Shown piece by piece: positions 8,358-17,437 of a DNA stretch of 64,000 bases. The stretch spans positions 1-64,000 of the forward strand of contig NZ_JAAKZG010000013.1 in the NCBI RefSeq assembly GCF_011045115.1, given 5' to 3'. The stretch comes from Mesorhizobium zhangyense (lineage in GTDB: Bacteria; Pseudomonadota; Alphaproteobacteria; Rhizobiales; Rhizobiaceae). The number at the start of each line of letters is the position of its first letter. Positions within the stretch are counted from its first letter, which is position 1. A program made the position numbers and the translations under genes. The notes below the pieces were generated by a model that was not told the origin of the DNA, ran no database searches, and saw only the letters and a program-made list of their open reading frames with translations.

Positions 8358-9856
8358 GCGATGCTCCTGCCCTGATAGAGATGCGTGGGGTCACCAAGCG
8401 CTATGGCGGCATCCCTGCCATCGAAAAAGTCGATTTCACGCTTCGTAAGGGTGAGATCCATGCCTTGCTGGGTGAGAACGGTGCCGGGAAGTCGACGCTT
8501 ACGAAATTGATGGCTGGCGTCGTCGCGCCCACGGCCGGTGAAATCCTACTCGACGGGAAACCGGTTTCCTTTGGTTCGCCGGCCGAGGCCATGCGGGACG
8601 GCATCAACATGGTCTATCAGGAGAACAGCCTGGTTCCTTCCATGACCGTGGCCCAGAACATCTTCCTGGGTGACGAGAGCTTCTTCAACAAGCTTCGACC
8701 GCTTTATATTGCCGCACAGCAGTTTCTTCAGTCGCTGAATTTCAATGTCGACCCATGGGCCAGCGTTGCAGGACTTGGCGTGGCCAAGAAGCAAATGGTC
8801 GAGATTGCGAGAGCAGTGCGCCAGAACGCGCGCGTCATCGTCTTCGACGAGCCGACCGCTTCGCTGACGCCGGAGGAGAAGCACCACTTCTTCGCCTTGA
8901 TCCGCCGTTTGAAGGCCGACGGCGTTTCGATCGTCTTCATCAGCCATGCATTGGAGGAGGCTTTGGAAATTTCCGACCGCATCACCATCCTGCGCGACGG
9001 AAAATTGGTGATGAGCGATGACCGTTCGAAATTCGACCGCGAGCGGATCGTCACCGCTATGGTCGGCCGCGCGCTATCGCGTGACCTTTACGGCGAAGGA
9101 ACCAAGACCTACCGGAAGGCCGGCGAGAAGGTGCTGAGCGTGCAGAACCTGTCCATGGGCAAGGTGGTGCGCAACACCTCCTTCACCGTCTACGCAGGTC
9201 AGGTCACCGGCATGTTCGGGCTCATCGGGTCAGGCCGAACCGAAACGGCCAAGATCATCGCCGGCATCGCCAAGCGAAACTTCCTGCACGGCGGCGAAAC
9301 CAGGCTTGGAGAGCGGTCTGTGCGCTATCGCGTACCAGGGCAGGCCGTTCGGGACGGTATCGTCTACGTCACCGAGGATCGAAAGGTCGAAGGTTTCTTC
9401 GACACCATGTCGATCGCCGAGAACATCGGCATTGGCCACATCGCCGCCGGTTTCAACAAGGGGCTGGTAGTCAGGACCTCGGAGATCGCAGCGATTGCCC
9501 GCACCTGGAGCGAAAAGCTGGCGGTGCGCTCGATAAACGCCGATGCTCGCGTCATCGAGCTTTCCGGCGGTAATCAGCAGAAGGTCGTGATCGCCAAATC
9601 CCTGGTGCAGAAACCACGGATCATCATTTTCGACGAGCCGACGCGAGGCGTGGATGTCGGCGCGATCGCCGAGATCCACCAGCTTATCGAACGCCTCGCT
9701 GACGACGGTCTCGCCGTTATCGTCATCTCGTCCTACCTGCCGGAAATCCTCGGCATCTCCGACCGCATTCTGGTTTGCCAGAAGGGGCGCGTGGTTGAGG
9801 AATTCCGAACCGAGGACGCCACCGAAGCAAAGATCATGTACGCCGCCGTGCACTGA
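8354..9856 (+). CDS. CUT2 ABC transporter ATP-binding protein (RbsA/MglA type)
   Basis: A 500-residue tandem ATPase energising the ribose-type importer. The first nucleotide-binding half has a canonical Walker A GENGAGKST (near 38-46) and Walker B VIVFDEPTASLT (near 160). The second half has a degenerate P-loop GLIGSGRTETAK (near 290) but an intact signature LSGGNQQKV and Walker B IIIFDEPTRGVDVG (near 400-425), as is normal for this family. It closes the importer gene set (permease, binding protein, permease-hydrolase fusion, SMP-30 paralogue, ATPase), all on one strand with overlaps. Confidence 0.93.
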   Translation: MSDAPALIEMRGVTKRYGGIPAIEKVDFTLRKGEIHALLGENGAGKSTLTKLMAGVVAPTAGEILLDGKPVSFGSPAEAMRDGINMVYQENSLVPSMTVAQNIFLGDESFFNKLRPLYIAAQQFLQSLNFNVDPWASVAGLGVAKKQMVEIARAVRQNARVIVFDEPTASLTPEEKHHFFALIRRLKADGVSIVFISHALEEALEISDRITILRDGKLVMSDDRSKFDRERIVTAMVGRALSRDLYGEGTKTYRKAGEKVLSVQNLSMGKVVRNTSFTVYAGQVTGMFGLIGSGRTETAKIIAGIAKRNFLHGGETRLGERSVRYRVPGQAVRDGIVYVTEDRKVEGFFDTMSIAENIGIGHIAAGFNKGLVVRTSEIAAIARTWSEKLAVRSINADARVIELSGGNQQKVVIAKSLVQKPRIIIFDEPTRGVDVGAIAEIHQLIERLADDGLAVIVISSYLPEILGISDRILVCQKGRVVEEFRTEDATEAKIMYAAVH

Positions 9857-9892
9857 GCGGCGACACCGAAAAACCATGGAGAGTGCAGTCTG

Positions 9893-11068
9893 ATGCAGAA
9901 AGTAAGAGCAGCGGCGGTCGGGATAGGCGAGGTGCCTTCTGGCAGGTTCCCGGAACGAAGCGAGATTGAAGCGGCTATTCTCGCTTGCCGGGATGCCATT
10001 CTCGATGCCGGCATGGCGCCGACGGATATCGATGTGGTCATGCCGGTCGGTGCGCTGGCGTCGCGCCACTTCAATGTCGATCTCGTTTTCTCACGGCTCT
10101 GCGAAGAACTCGGTATGCTCCGTTCGGCGAAGATGAACGTGCAGGTGATGTCAGGCGGCGCAACCAGCTCCAGCATGCTTGCCATCGCCGAAGGTCTTAT
10201 CGCCGGCGGCCTTGCGCGCAATGTTCTCTGCATCCATTCCGATGCGGTCGGATCGCTGCCCAAGCAGGCGGGCATCGATCTCTTTTCCACCACGGGGGTT
10301 TCCGAAGAGTGGGAAGCGCCCTACGGGCACAACATGAACGCGGTCGGTGCGCTCGCCGCCAACCGCTACATGCACGAAACCGGCACCACCGAGGAGGAAC
10401 TGGCTTCCGTCTGCGTCGCGCTGCGTCAATGGGCGCAACTCAATCCGCACGCCATGTTCCGCACGCCGCTGACCATAGAGGAGGTGCTGGCGTCGAAAAT
10501 GGTCGCGACGCCGCTGCGCGCCAAGCACTGCAATATGCTGGCCGACGGCGCTGCGGCCTTCATCGTGGCGCGCGCGGAAGATGCGCCGCACATCACCAAG
10601 ACGCCGGTCTATGTCCGTGGGCATGGGTCGCTGGTCACGCACTACACCGTCTCACAGGACACCAACCTCGCCCGACTCGGGTTCGAGGAGGCGGGCGCGG
10701 AGGCCTACGCCAAGGCCGGCATCGGCCCGGAACACATGCAACTGGCGCAGATCTACGATGCTTATCCGGTCTGGCCGCTCATCACGCTCGATGGGTTGAA
10801 GCTGTGTCGCGGCGAGCGGGCGGGGGCCTTCGTGGCGGCAGGCGAGACTTCGCCGGGAGGCTCGCTGCCGATGACGACCAATGGCGGCATGCTTTCGCAG
10901 GGTCATACGGCGGTGGGCGGCGGTATTGCCGTTCTGGTCGAAGCTTTCCGTCAACTGATGGGCAAGGCCGGAGAGCGCCAGGTCGCCAATCTCGTGAACG
11001 CAGTCGAGACTGCTTCCGGCGGCACGTGGATGGATTCCCACGTCACCATTCTTTCGAAGGAGTACTAG
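9893..11068 (+). CDS. Thiolase-like protein lacking the nucleophilic cysteine (possible acyl-CoA aldolase subunit)
   Basis: A 391-residue thiolase-fold protein of the lipid-transfer/SCP2-thiolase group. The C-terminal thiolase landmark is kept (TTNGGMLSQGHTAVGGG, near 320-336, containing the catalytic-type His). The N-terminal position that normally carries the active-site Cys reads VQVMSGGATSSSM (near 84-96), with no Cys. The next gene encodes a DUF35 protein. This pairing resembles the Ltp2-ChsH2 aldolase of steroid side-chain breakdown, where a Cys-less thiolase fold with a DUF35 partner cleaves a C-C bond by retro-aldol chemistry. A similar lyase role is inferred here. It is cotranscribed with the importer upstream (36-base gap). 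Confidence 0.82.
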   Translation: MQKVRAAAVGIGEVPSGRFPERSEIEAAILACRDAILDAGMAPTDIDVVMPVGALASRHFNVDLVFSRLCEELGMLRSAKMNVQVMSGGATSSSMLAIAEGLIAGGLARNVLCIHSDAVGSLPKQAGIDLFSTTGVSEEWEAPYGHNMNAVGALAANRYMHETGTTEEELASVCVALRQWAQLNPHAMFRTPLTIEEVLASKMVATPLRAKHCNMLADGAAAFIVARAEDAPHITKTPVYVRGHGSLVTHYTVSQDTNLARLGFEEAGAEAYAKAGIGPEHMQLAQIYDAYPVWPLITLDGLKLCRGERAGAFVAAGETSPGGSLPMTTNGGMLSQGHTAVGGGIAVLVEAFRQLMGKAGERQVANLVNAVETASGGTWMDSHVTILSKEY

Positions 11069-11069
11069 A

Positions 11070-11492
11070 ATGACCAACTCATCCCGACCGCTTCCGCAGC
11101 CGAGCCGCTGGTCCGCAGGTTACTGGGAAGCCGCAGCCGAGCGCCGCTTCGTCGTGCAGGAATGCCGCTCCTGCGACCGTCCGATCATGTATCCCAAGCG
11201 CGTATGCCCGCACTGCCTCGGCGATGACCTCGGCTGGCGCGCGTCGCCCGGCAAGGGTGAAATCTATGCGGTGACGGCCCAGCTGGCTGGCCCGCCCACG
11301 GGTTTTGCCGATCGCCTGCCTTATGTCGTGGCGATCATCCGTCTCGACGAAGGCGTCCAGCTCATGAGCAATATTGTCGGTGACGGTGCATTGGAAGCCA
11401 GGATCGGCGACCGGGTGAGCGTCGGCTTTGAGGATGCCGGGGGAACGGTGCTTCCCGTGTTCCGGCTGGACGAGAGCGAGGTGGCGCGATGA
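11070..11492 (+). CDS. DUF35/OB-fold acyl-CoA-associated zinc protein, partner of the thiolase-like protein
   Basis: A 140-residue protein with an N-terminal rubredoxin-like zinc knuckle (QECRSCDRPIMYPKRVCPHC, residues about 29-49) followed by an OB fold (residues about 60-130). Such proteins form complexes with thiolase-fold partners and help bind the acyl-CoA. It begins one base after the thiolase-like stop and its own stop overlaps the SDR start, so the three form a tight set. No catalytic motif is expected in this subunit. A role as obligate partner of the upstream protein is well supported by the known behaviour of such pairs; the substrate is unknown. Confidence 0.85.
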   Translation: MTNSSRPLPQPSRWSAGYWEAAAERRFVVQECRSCDRPIMYPKRVCPHCLGDDLGWRASPGKGEIYAVTAQLAGPPTGFADRLPYVVAIIRLDEGVQLMSNIVGDGALEARIGDRVSVGFEDAGGTVLPVFRLDESEVAR

Positions 11493-12232
11493 GCGCCGCG
11501 AAACCGGTCGCTGTCATTACGGGTGGGGCGCAAGGCATAGGGGCGACCACGGCACGCACCCTTTCCGAACGTGGCTGGACTGTCCATTCACTCGACCGCA
11601 AACCCAATCCGGATGCCGCCATCGTCAGCCACATCTGCGATGTGACGTCGGAGGCGGAGCTGATGGCGTGCGCGGCAGCGATCGGGGCGCTGGACGCGCT
11701 TATTCCCTGCGCCGGCGTCAATCTGCGGCCGGACGACAGCCGCGCCGAGCAGCTTACGCTCGATGCCTGGAATCGCACTTTGGCGGTCAATCTGACGGGC
11801 GTCATGCTGACCGTCCGCGCTTTCCGTCCGTTGATGAATAACGATGGCGCAATCGTGCTTCTGTCGAGCGTGGCCGCTCTGCGCGCGATGCCTCTGGCGG
11901 ATGCCTACACCGCCTCGAAAGGAGCGATCGTCGCGCTCACGCGGTCATGGTCGGTCGACTACGGCCGGTTCGGCATCCGTGTGAACTGCGTGTGTCCCGG
12001 CCCGACGGCCACCGAGATGATGTCCGGCGTGATAGATGCTTTTGCCAGCAATCAGCAGCTTCAGCTTCCCCAACAGCGCATGGCACGCCCCGAAGAAGTG
12101 GCGAGTCTCATCGCCTTCCTGGCTTCACCCGAATCTTCCTACGTCTCGGGCGCGATAATACCGGTCGATGGCGGTGCGGTTGCGCACAGTGCCGGCATGC
12201 CGTTCCCGAAGCGAAAGGCGAGCGCAGCATAG
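11489..12232 (+). CDS. Short-chain dehydrogenase/reductase (SDR)
   Basis: A 247-residue classical SDR. It has the nucleotide-binding motif TGGAQGIG (near residue 12), the structural motif following ALIPCAGVN (near 75), the catalytic Ser in LLSSVAAL (near 130) and YTASK (near 145), and a C-terminal SGAIIPVDGG. It probably oxidises a hydroxyl group with NAD(P), for example a beta-hydroxyacyl-CoA before cleavage by the upstream thiolase-like/DUF35 pair, or reduces the carbonyl product after cleavage. The start overlaps the DUF35 stop (ATGA). It is the last plus-strand gene of module 1 and converges on the HAAT importer genes about 190 bases away. Confidence 0.88.
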   Translation: MSAAKPVAVITGGAQGIGATTARTLSERGWTVHSLDRKPNPDAAIVSHICDVTSEAELMACAAAIGALDALIPCAGVNLRPDDSRAEQLTLDAWNRTLAVNLTGVMLTVRAFRPLMNNDGAIVLLSSVAALRAMPLADAYTASKGAIVALTRSWSVDYGRFGIRVNCVCPGPTATEMMSGVIDAFASNQQLQLPQQRMARPEEVASLIAFLASPESSYVSGAIIPVDGGAVAHSAGMPFPKRKASAA

Positions 12233-12422
12233 AATTTGGGTTCGGGGCGCGGCCCATCCGAAACTCCGGTCGCCTCTCTGCTCGCAGGAGGCGGCCATTT
12301 CCAGTGCTGTGTTGCCGATTTCTTCAACCGTCGGGAAAGGGGCTACACTCGAACGCAATCGCCCTAGCGGCTGCGATGCCTGAGAACAGTCAGAGACCGG
12401 CAGCAGCTTGGTTCCAGTATCT

Positions 12423-13415
12423 TCACAGTGGCTTTCGGATCAGTTTTGCCAGCGCGCCGATAATGCCGTCGCGAAACGTCAGGACGCAGACGACGAAGAT
12501 AGCGCCCTGCACGACCGTGACCCATCCTCCAAGCCCGGCGAGGTAGTTCTGCATCGCAACGATGACGAACGAGCCGACGATCGGCCCGAATATGGTGCCC
12601 ACGCCTCCGACCAGGGTCATCAGCACTGCCTCCCCGGACATCGACCAATGGACGTCCGTGAGCGTCGCAAGCTGGAACACGATCGCCTTGACCGCGCCGG
12701 CGAGGCCGGCGAGGGCTGCCGAAAGAACGAAGATCGTGAGCTTGTACCGGTTGACGCTATAGCCGAGCGAGATCGCTCTGGGCTCGTTGTCGCGGATGGC
12801 CTTGCAGACTTCTCCAAACGGCGAATGAACAATGCGATAGACGCCGAGGAGGCTGGCCATGAAGATCGCAGCGACGACCCAGTAGAGATTGCGATCGCTC
12901 GCGAGATCGATGATGCCGAGGAGAAAGCCGCGCGAAAAGCCCTGGATGCCGTCCTCGCCGCCGGTGAATTCCGGCGTCTGGAGCGAGAAGAAGTAGACCA
13001 TCTGCGCCAGCGCCAGCGTGATCATGGCGAAATATATGCCCTGCCGCCGGATGGCCAGCGCACCGAAAGCCGCGCCGAGCAGAGTTGCGACGGCAACGCC
13101 GGAGAGGATCGCGAGTTCGGGCGGCAATTTCCAGCTCGCCGCGCCATAGGCGGAGACATAGCTCGCCATGCCGAAATACGCGGCATGGCCGAAGGAAAGC
13201 AGGCCGCCATAGCCAAGCAGCAGATTGAAGGCGAGGGCGAACAGTGCGAAGCACAGGCACTTCATGATGAACACCGGATAGACGAAGAAGGGCGCCGCCA
13301 GCAGTGCCAGAGCGATGGCGATCATGATCATCACATGCAGGCGCTTCGTGCCGCTGTTTTCCGCCGGGACTGTCATGCCGGTCTCGTCCAGCGCCAGCGA
13401 GTGCCCATCAGCCAT
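12423..13415 (-). CDS. HAAT (LivM-type) ABC transporter permease
   Basis: A 330-residue inner-membrane permease of the branched-chain amino-acid type. After a hydrophilic N-terminal stretch of about 28 residues it has roughly ten membrane segments. The family landmarks GYGGLLSFGHAAYFGMASY (near 75-93) and TLVGGVGTIFGPIVG (near 270) are present. The ATG at 13415 is preferred because AGGAGG lies seven bases upstream; an ATG at 13421 is too close to it. This is the last gene of the five-gene minus-strand operon led by the binding protein at 17231. Proteins of this family also import aromatic acids, amides and other carboxylates, so the substrate need not be an amino acid. Confidence 0.9.
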   Translation of the reverse strand: MADGHSLALDETGMTVPAENSGTKRLHVMIMIAIALALLAAPFFVYPVFIMKCLCFALFALAFNLLLGYGGLLSFGHAAYFGMASYVSAYGAASWKLPPELAILSGVAVATLLGAAFGALAIRRQGIYFAMITLALAQMVYFFSLQTPEFTGGEDGIQGFSRGFLLGIIDLASDRNLYWVVAAIFMASLLGVYRIVHSPFGEVCKAIRDNEPRAISLGYSVNRYKLTIFVLSAALAGLAGAVKAIVFQLATLTDVHWSMSGEAVLMTLVGGVGTIFGPIVGSFVIVAMQNYLAGLGGWVTVVQGAIFVVCVLTFRDGIIGALAKLIRKPL

Positions 13416-13447
13416 CGTCATTCCTCCTGAGCAGTTTTGCTTGTCCA

Positions 13448-14335
13448 TCATGCCGGGCGGCCGAAGATGCCGGCCGGCTTGACCAGCAGCACGAGCACCA
13501 TGATGATGAAGATCACGGTGGCCGATGCTTCGGGGTAGAAGACCTTGGTCAGGCCCTCGACCAGGCCGAGCATGAAGCCGGTAATGATCGCCCCCATGAT
13601 GGAGCCCATCCCGCCGATCACGACGACGGCGAACACCACGATGATGAGGTCGGCGCCCATATTCGGGTTTACCGAATAGATCGGCGCAGCGAAGACGCCG
13701 GCCAGCGCCGCCAGCGCCGCACCAAAGCCGTAGGTTAGCGTGATCAGCAGCGGCACGTTGATGCCGAAGGTTTGGGTCAGGGCCGGATTTTCGGTCGCCG
13801 CGCGAAGATACGAGCCTAGCCTGGTCTTCTCGATCACGAACCATGTGAGTAGACAAACCGAAATCGATGCCACGATCACCCAGGCGCGGTAGTTGGGGAG
13901 GAACATGAAGCCGAGATTCGTGCCGCCCTTGAGTGCCTCGGGAATGTCATATGCCATTCCCGAGGAGCCATAGGTGTTGCGGAACAGGCCCTGGACGATC
14001 AGCGCCACGCCGAAGGTCAGCAGAAGCCCGTAGAGATGATCCAGATGGGCAAGCCGTGCGATCAGGAACCGCTCGACGAGCATTCCGAACATGCCGACCG
14101 TCAGCGGTGCGATCACCAGCGCGGCCCAGTAGTTGATGCCGAGATAGTTCAGCAGCATCCAGGCGACGAAAGCACCCGTCATGTACTGGGCCCCATGCGC
14201 GAAGTTGATGATGTTGAGCAACCCGAAAATCACCGCCAGGCCGAGACTGAGCATTGCATAGAATGAACCGTTGATAAGCCCCAGCACGATCTGGCCGAGC
14301 AGCACCTGCGAGGGGATTCCGAAAATATCAGTCAT
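13448..14335 (-). CDS. HAAT (LivH-type) ABC transporter permease
   Basis: A 295-residue permease, partner of the LivM-type protein. Typical landmarks are GLINGSFYAMLSLGLAVIFG (near 19-38), NFAHGAQYMTGAFVAW (near 44-59) and VVVIGGMGSIMGAIITGF (near 230-247). About eight membrane segments are visible. It lies two bases downstream of the LivF-type ATPase and 32 bases upstream of the LivM-type gene, all on the minus strand, so the four transport components are expected to be made from one transcript. Confidence 0.92.
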   Translation of the reverse strand: MTDIFGIPSQVLLGQIVLGLINGSFYAMLSLGLAVIFGLLNIINFAHGAQYMTGAFVAWMLLNYLGINYWAALVIAPLTVGMFGMLVERFLIARLAHLDHLYGLLLTFGVALIVQGLFRNTYGSSGMAYDIPEALKGGTNLGFMFLPNYRAWVIVASISVCLLTWFVIEKTRLGSYLRAATENPALTQTFGINVPLLITLTYGFGAALAALAGVFAAPIYSVNPNMGADLIIVVFAVVVIGGMGSIMGAIITGFMLGLVEGLTKVFYPEASATVIFIIMVLVLLVKPAGIFGRPA

Positions 14336-14337
14336 CG

Positions 14338-15078
14338 CTACACTCCCAGATAGGCTTGAAGCTTCGGGATGTTCGCCTCGACATGCGTGTTTGAGATCAT
14401 GTCTATGACCTTGCCTTGCTCGATGACGTAGTGCCGGTCGGCGACCGTCGCCGCGAAATGGAAATTCTGTTCGACAAGAACGATGGTGAAGCCCTGCTGC
14501 TTGAGGCGGGTTATGATGCGCCCGATCTGTTCGATGATGACGGGGGCCAGGCCCTCTGTCGGTTCGTCGAGAAGGAGAAGATCAGCCCCGGTACGCAGGA
14601 TACGTCCGATCGCAAGCATCTGCTGCTCGCCGCCGGACAGCTTCGTGCCCTGGCTCGTCAGCCGTTCGCGGATGTTCGGGAACAGGTCGAGCACCTGCTC
14701 GCGCGACAGGCCGCCAGCCTTCAAACGCGGCGGCAGCATGAGGTTTTCGTCCACCGTGAGGCTGGCGTAGATGCCGCGCTCTTCCGGCACATAGCCGATG
14801 CCGATGCGCGCAATGAGACGCGATGGCAGTCCGATAGTCTCGTAGCCGTTTACGAGCACCGAGCCTTTCCGCTTCGCCATGACGCCCATTATCGACTTGA
14901 GGATCGTGGTCTTGCCCGCTCCGTTGCGTCCAAGCAGCGTGACGACCTCGCCGCGCGCGACATCAAGATCGACGCCGTGAAGTACATGGCTTTCACCGTA
15001 CCATGCCTGCAGCCCGCGCACCTTGAGAGGGCGCTCCGTCTCCACGGCATTTGCCGAAGCGGTCTCGTCAATGGCCAT
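14338..15078 (-). CDS. HAAT (LivF-type) ABC transporter ATP-binding protein
   Basis: A 246-residue ATPase. Walker A is GRNGAGKTT (near 49-57), the signature is LSGGEQQMLAIGR (near 147-159) and Walker B is LLLLDEPTEGLAP (near 167-179), which is typical of LivF. A leader of about 16 polar residues precedes the domain. The start overlaps the end of the LivG-type gene by 11 bases, supporting coupled synthesis of the two ATPase subunits that form a heterodimer beneath the LivH/LivM channel. Confidence 0.93.
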   Translation of the reverse strand: MAIDETASANAVETERPLKVRGLQAWYGESHVLHGVDLDVARGEVVTLLGRNGAGKTTILKSIMGVMAKRKGSVLVNGYETIGLPSRLIARIGIGYVPEERGIYASLTVDENLMLPPRLKAGGLSREQVLDLFPNIRERLTSQGTKLSGGEQQMLAIGRILRTGADLLLLDEPTEGLAPVIIEQIGRIITRLKQQGFTIVLVEQNFHFAATVADRHYVIEQGKVIDMISNTHVEANIPKLQAYLGV

Positions 15079-15832
15079 GCGACCCTCCAGTGCCGATATA
15101 GGCCTCGACTACGAGCGGATTGCCGGAAACAGTGGCGTAGTCGCCCTCGGCCAGAACCTTGCCGCGCGCCAGAACCGTGATGCGGTCGCAGAGCGATGAG
15201 ACGACAGAAAGATTGTGCTCGACCATCAGTATGGTGCGGCCCGCCGAAACCCTTCGGATCAGCGAGGCTATGCGCTCCACGTCCTCCCTGCCCATGCCGG
15301 CCATGGGTTCGTCGAGCAGCATCATTTCGGGATCGAGCGCGAGCGTGGTGGCGATCTCCAATGCCCGCTTGCGGCCATAGGATAATTCGCCCGCTAGGAT
15401 ATGCCGGAAGGATGATAGGCCGACAGCTTCGAGCAGTTGCTCGACTTGCCCATCCAGCTTCCTCAGCACAGAACTGGACCGCCAGAAATCGAATGAATCC
15501 CCACCCTTGCGCTGCAGCGCGATACGCACATTGTTCTGGACGGTAAGCTTGGGAAACACGGCGGAGATCTGGAAGGAGCGCACCAGCCCCTTGCGCGCGA
15601 TCTCAGAGGCGTTGTCTCGTGTGATATCCTTGCCATTGAAGAGAATGGTGCCGCTTGTCGGGATCAGAAACTTCGTCAGCAGGTTGAAGCAAGTCGTCTT
15701 GCCGGCGCCGTTCGGTCCGATAAGGGCATGAATGCTGCCGCGACGAACCTGAAGGTCCACGCCGCCAACGGCCGTGAAACCGCCGAACTGCTTGGTCAGA
15801 CCCGACGCCAACAGTACTATGTCTGGCTTCAT
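15068..15832 (-). CDS. HAAT (LivG-type) ABC transporter ATP-binding protein
   Basis: A 254-residue ATPase with Walker A GPNGAGKTT (near 38-46), a signature-region segment LSYGRKRALEIATTLA (near 155-170; LSYG in place of LSGG is common in LivG) and Walker B MMLLDEPMAGMG (near 174-185). The ATG at 15832 is chosen because the domain begins within a few residues of it; the longer upstream frame is low-complexity and not typical of the family. It lies downstream of the binding protein gene after about 190 bases in which no gene is seen. Confidence 0.91.
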   Translation of the reverse strand: MKPDIVLLASGLTKQFGGFTAVGGVDLQVRRGSIHALIGPNGAGKTTCFNLLTKFLIPTSGTILFNGKDITRDNASEIARKGLVRSFQISAVFPKLTVQNNVRIALQRKGGDSFDFWRSSSVLRKLDGQVEQLLEAVGLSSFRHILAGELSYGRKRALEIATTLALDPEMMLLDEPMAGMGREDVERIASLIRRVSAGRTILMVEHNLSVVSSLCDRITVLARGKVLAEGDYATVSGNPLVVEAYIGTGGSHGH

Positions 15833-16022
15833 TGACTTGCTGGCCTTCCGAAAGAGCGCTGTGCGCGAGCGGCTTCTTATATTTGTCTGTTTTGTTATCA
15901 GGATTCGCGCCGGTATCTGCGGCAGCCATCCGTGCATACATCGAGGATAGGGACCTCATGCCGGGGACGACGTCCTCCTTCCGCCGGCATGACGACCACA
16001 CTGTGCAAATTAGAAGCTGGGA

Positions 16023-17231
16023 CTATCCCTTGTTCGCCAGTCGCGGACAGCTTCCGAGCGGCTGGAAGGCCTGTTCGCCGGGAACGGTCGAAAGCACCTT
16101 ATAATAGTCCCATTCGCCCTTCGACTCCGACGGGCTCTTAACCTCCACCAGATAGAAATCGTGGATCATCTGGCCGTCTTCCCGGATCGTCCCGTTGCGC
16201 GCGAACATGTCGTTCACCGGGGTTTCTCGCATTTTCTCTAGAACTGCCTGGGTCTCATCAGTTCCTGCGGCGGCGACACTCTTGAGATAATGCAGCGTGG
16301 CAGAATAGACGCCTGCCTGATGCATGGTCGGTGCCCGCCCGTGAATCTTCATGAAACGCTGTCCAAAGGCCCGGCTCTCATCGTCGCGATCCCAGTAAAA
16401 AGGCGTGGCGAGAAGCATTCCCTTTGTCACATCGAGCCCCAGGGCCTTGATGTCCGTTACGTCGAAGAGAAGACCGAGCAGTTTCTGCCCACCCGCCTGA
16501 ATGCCGAATTCCGCTGCCTGCTTGACTGCGCTCTGCATGTCGCCACCGGAACTTGCGAGTGCGATGACATTGGCGCCGGATGCCTGTGCCGACAACAGGT
16601 AGGACGAGAAGTCCGGCGTTGCGATGGGATTGAGTGCGTGGCCCAGCGACTTGCCGCCGCCGGCTTCGATGGCTGCGGTCGCGTCGCGCTCAAGCGCGTG
16701 GCCGAACGCGTAGTCTGTCGTTATGAAGAACCAAGCTTTCTCTCCGCGCTCGACCATGGCGCGGCCCGCGACGTTCGAAAGCGCAAAGGTGTTGTAGGTC
16801 CATTGGATGGTGTTCTTGCTGCACGCCTTTCCGGTGATGTCGGATGAACCGGCGCTCGAAAGCAGGACGATCTTGTCTTTTTCTTCGGCTATGGACTGCA
16901 CCGCCAACGCTATCGGCGAGACGGGAATGTCGAGAACGACGTCGATCCCGTCCTCGTCGAACCATTTACGCGCGATGCCAGCGCCGATATCGGGTTTGTT
17001 CTGATGATCTGCACTGACGACATGCACGGAAAAACCGGCAAGTTGGCCTGCCATATCGTCAACGGCCATCTGAGCCGCCACTAGGGAACCCTTGCCATTC
17101 GCATCGGAGAATATTCCAGACATGTCCGTCAGGACACCGAGCTTGACCTCGGTATCTCCTGCGTGTCCTTGAACCGGCGACATTGCCGAGAAAATGATCG
17201 ATGCTGCCAGAAAATGGCCGATTTTCTTCAT
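16023..17231 (-). CDS. HAAT-type periplasmic substrate-binding protein (Peripla_BP_6)
   Basis: A 402-residue binding protein of the LivK/AmiC group. The signal peptide is MKKIGHFLAASIIFSAMS with likely cleavage after GHA near residue 24. The mature part begins DTEVKLGVLTDMSGIFSD, the usual first strand of this fold, and contains a cysteine pair (GKACSKN and GSCPRL) that may form a disulfide. It is the first gene of the minus-strand importer operon. Its upstream region (17394-17437) carries copy B of the 44-bp element found at the XRE-cupin/ligase promoter, so both importers are likely controlled by the same regulator. Ligand unknown. Confidence 0.9.
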   Translation of the reverse strand: MKKIGHFLAASIIFSAMSPVQGHAGDTEVKLGVLTDMSGIFSDANGKGSLVAAQMAVDDMAGQLAGFSVHVVSADHQNKPDIGAGIARKWFDEDGIDVVLDIPVSPIALAVQSIAEEKDKIVLLSSAGSSDITGKACSKNTIQWTYNTFALSNVAGRAMVERGEKAWFFITTDYAFGHALERDATAAIEAGGGKSLGHALNPIATPDFSSYLLSAQASGANVIALASSGGDMQSAVKQAAEFGIQAGGQKLLGLLFDVTDIKALGLDVTKGMLLATPFYWDRDDESRAFGQRFMKIHGRAPTMHQAGVYSATLHYLKSVAAAGTDETQAVLEKMRETPVNDMFARNGTIREDGQMIHDFYLVEVKSPSESKGEWDYYKVLSTVPGEQAFQPLGSCPRLANKG

Positions 17232-17393
17232 CTAGATGCTCCTCCCCTTTTGAGCAGAAAATTTGGTTCCCGCCCGGACGACGACCGCCAGCCACGGAAT
17301 ACACCCGCGCACAACACTGACGCTGAGTTGCCGGCGCATCCTGCTGTCGATGAAACGCGGTCGCTGGCCCAGTTTTCCTCCCGGACAGCTCTG

Positions 17394-17437
17394 TGTTTCC
17401 TAGTTGTTTCCCATAGGAAAACTTGAATGTCAACAAG
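17394..17437 (-). promoter_or_regulatory. Candidate shared operator/promoter, copy B
   Basis: On the minus strand this 44-bp stretch matches 1268-1311 at 37 positions without gaps, including CTTGTTGACAT, AAGTTTT, GGAAACAA and a second AGGAAACA. It points at the HAAT importer operon, 162 bases upstream of the binding-protein start. Conservation limited to this block argues for a protein-binding site or promoter rather than a duplicated gene. The XRE-cupin protein is the inferred ligand. Confidence 0.65.

Noticed and set aside
12408-13430. Long plus-strand open frame (340 codons)
   Set aside because: It is antisense to the LivM-type permease, is rich in charged residues without any family motif, and reflects the GC-rich codon pattern of the real gene.
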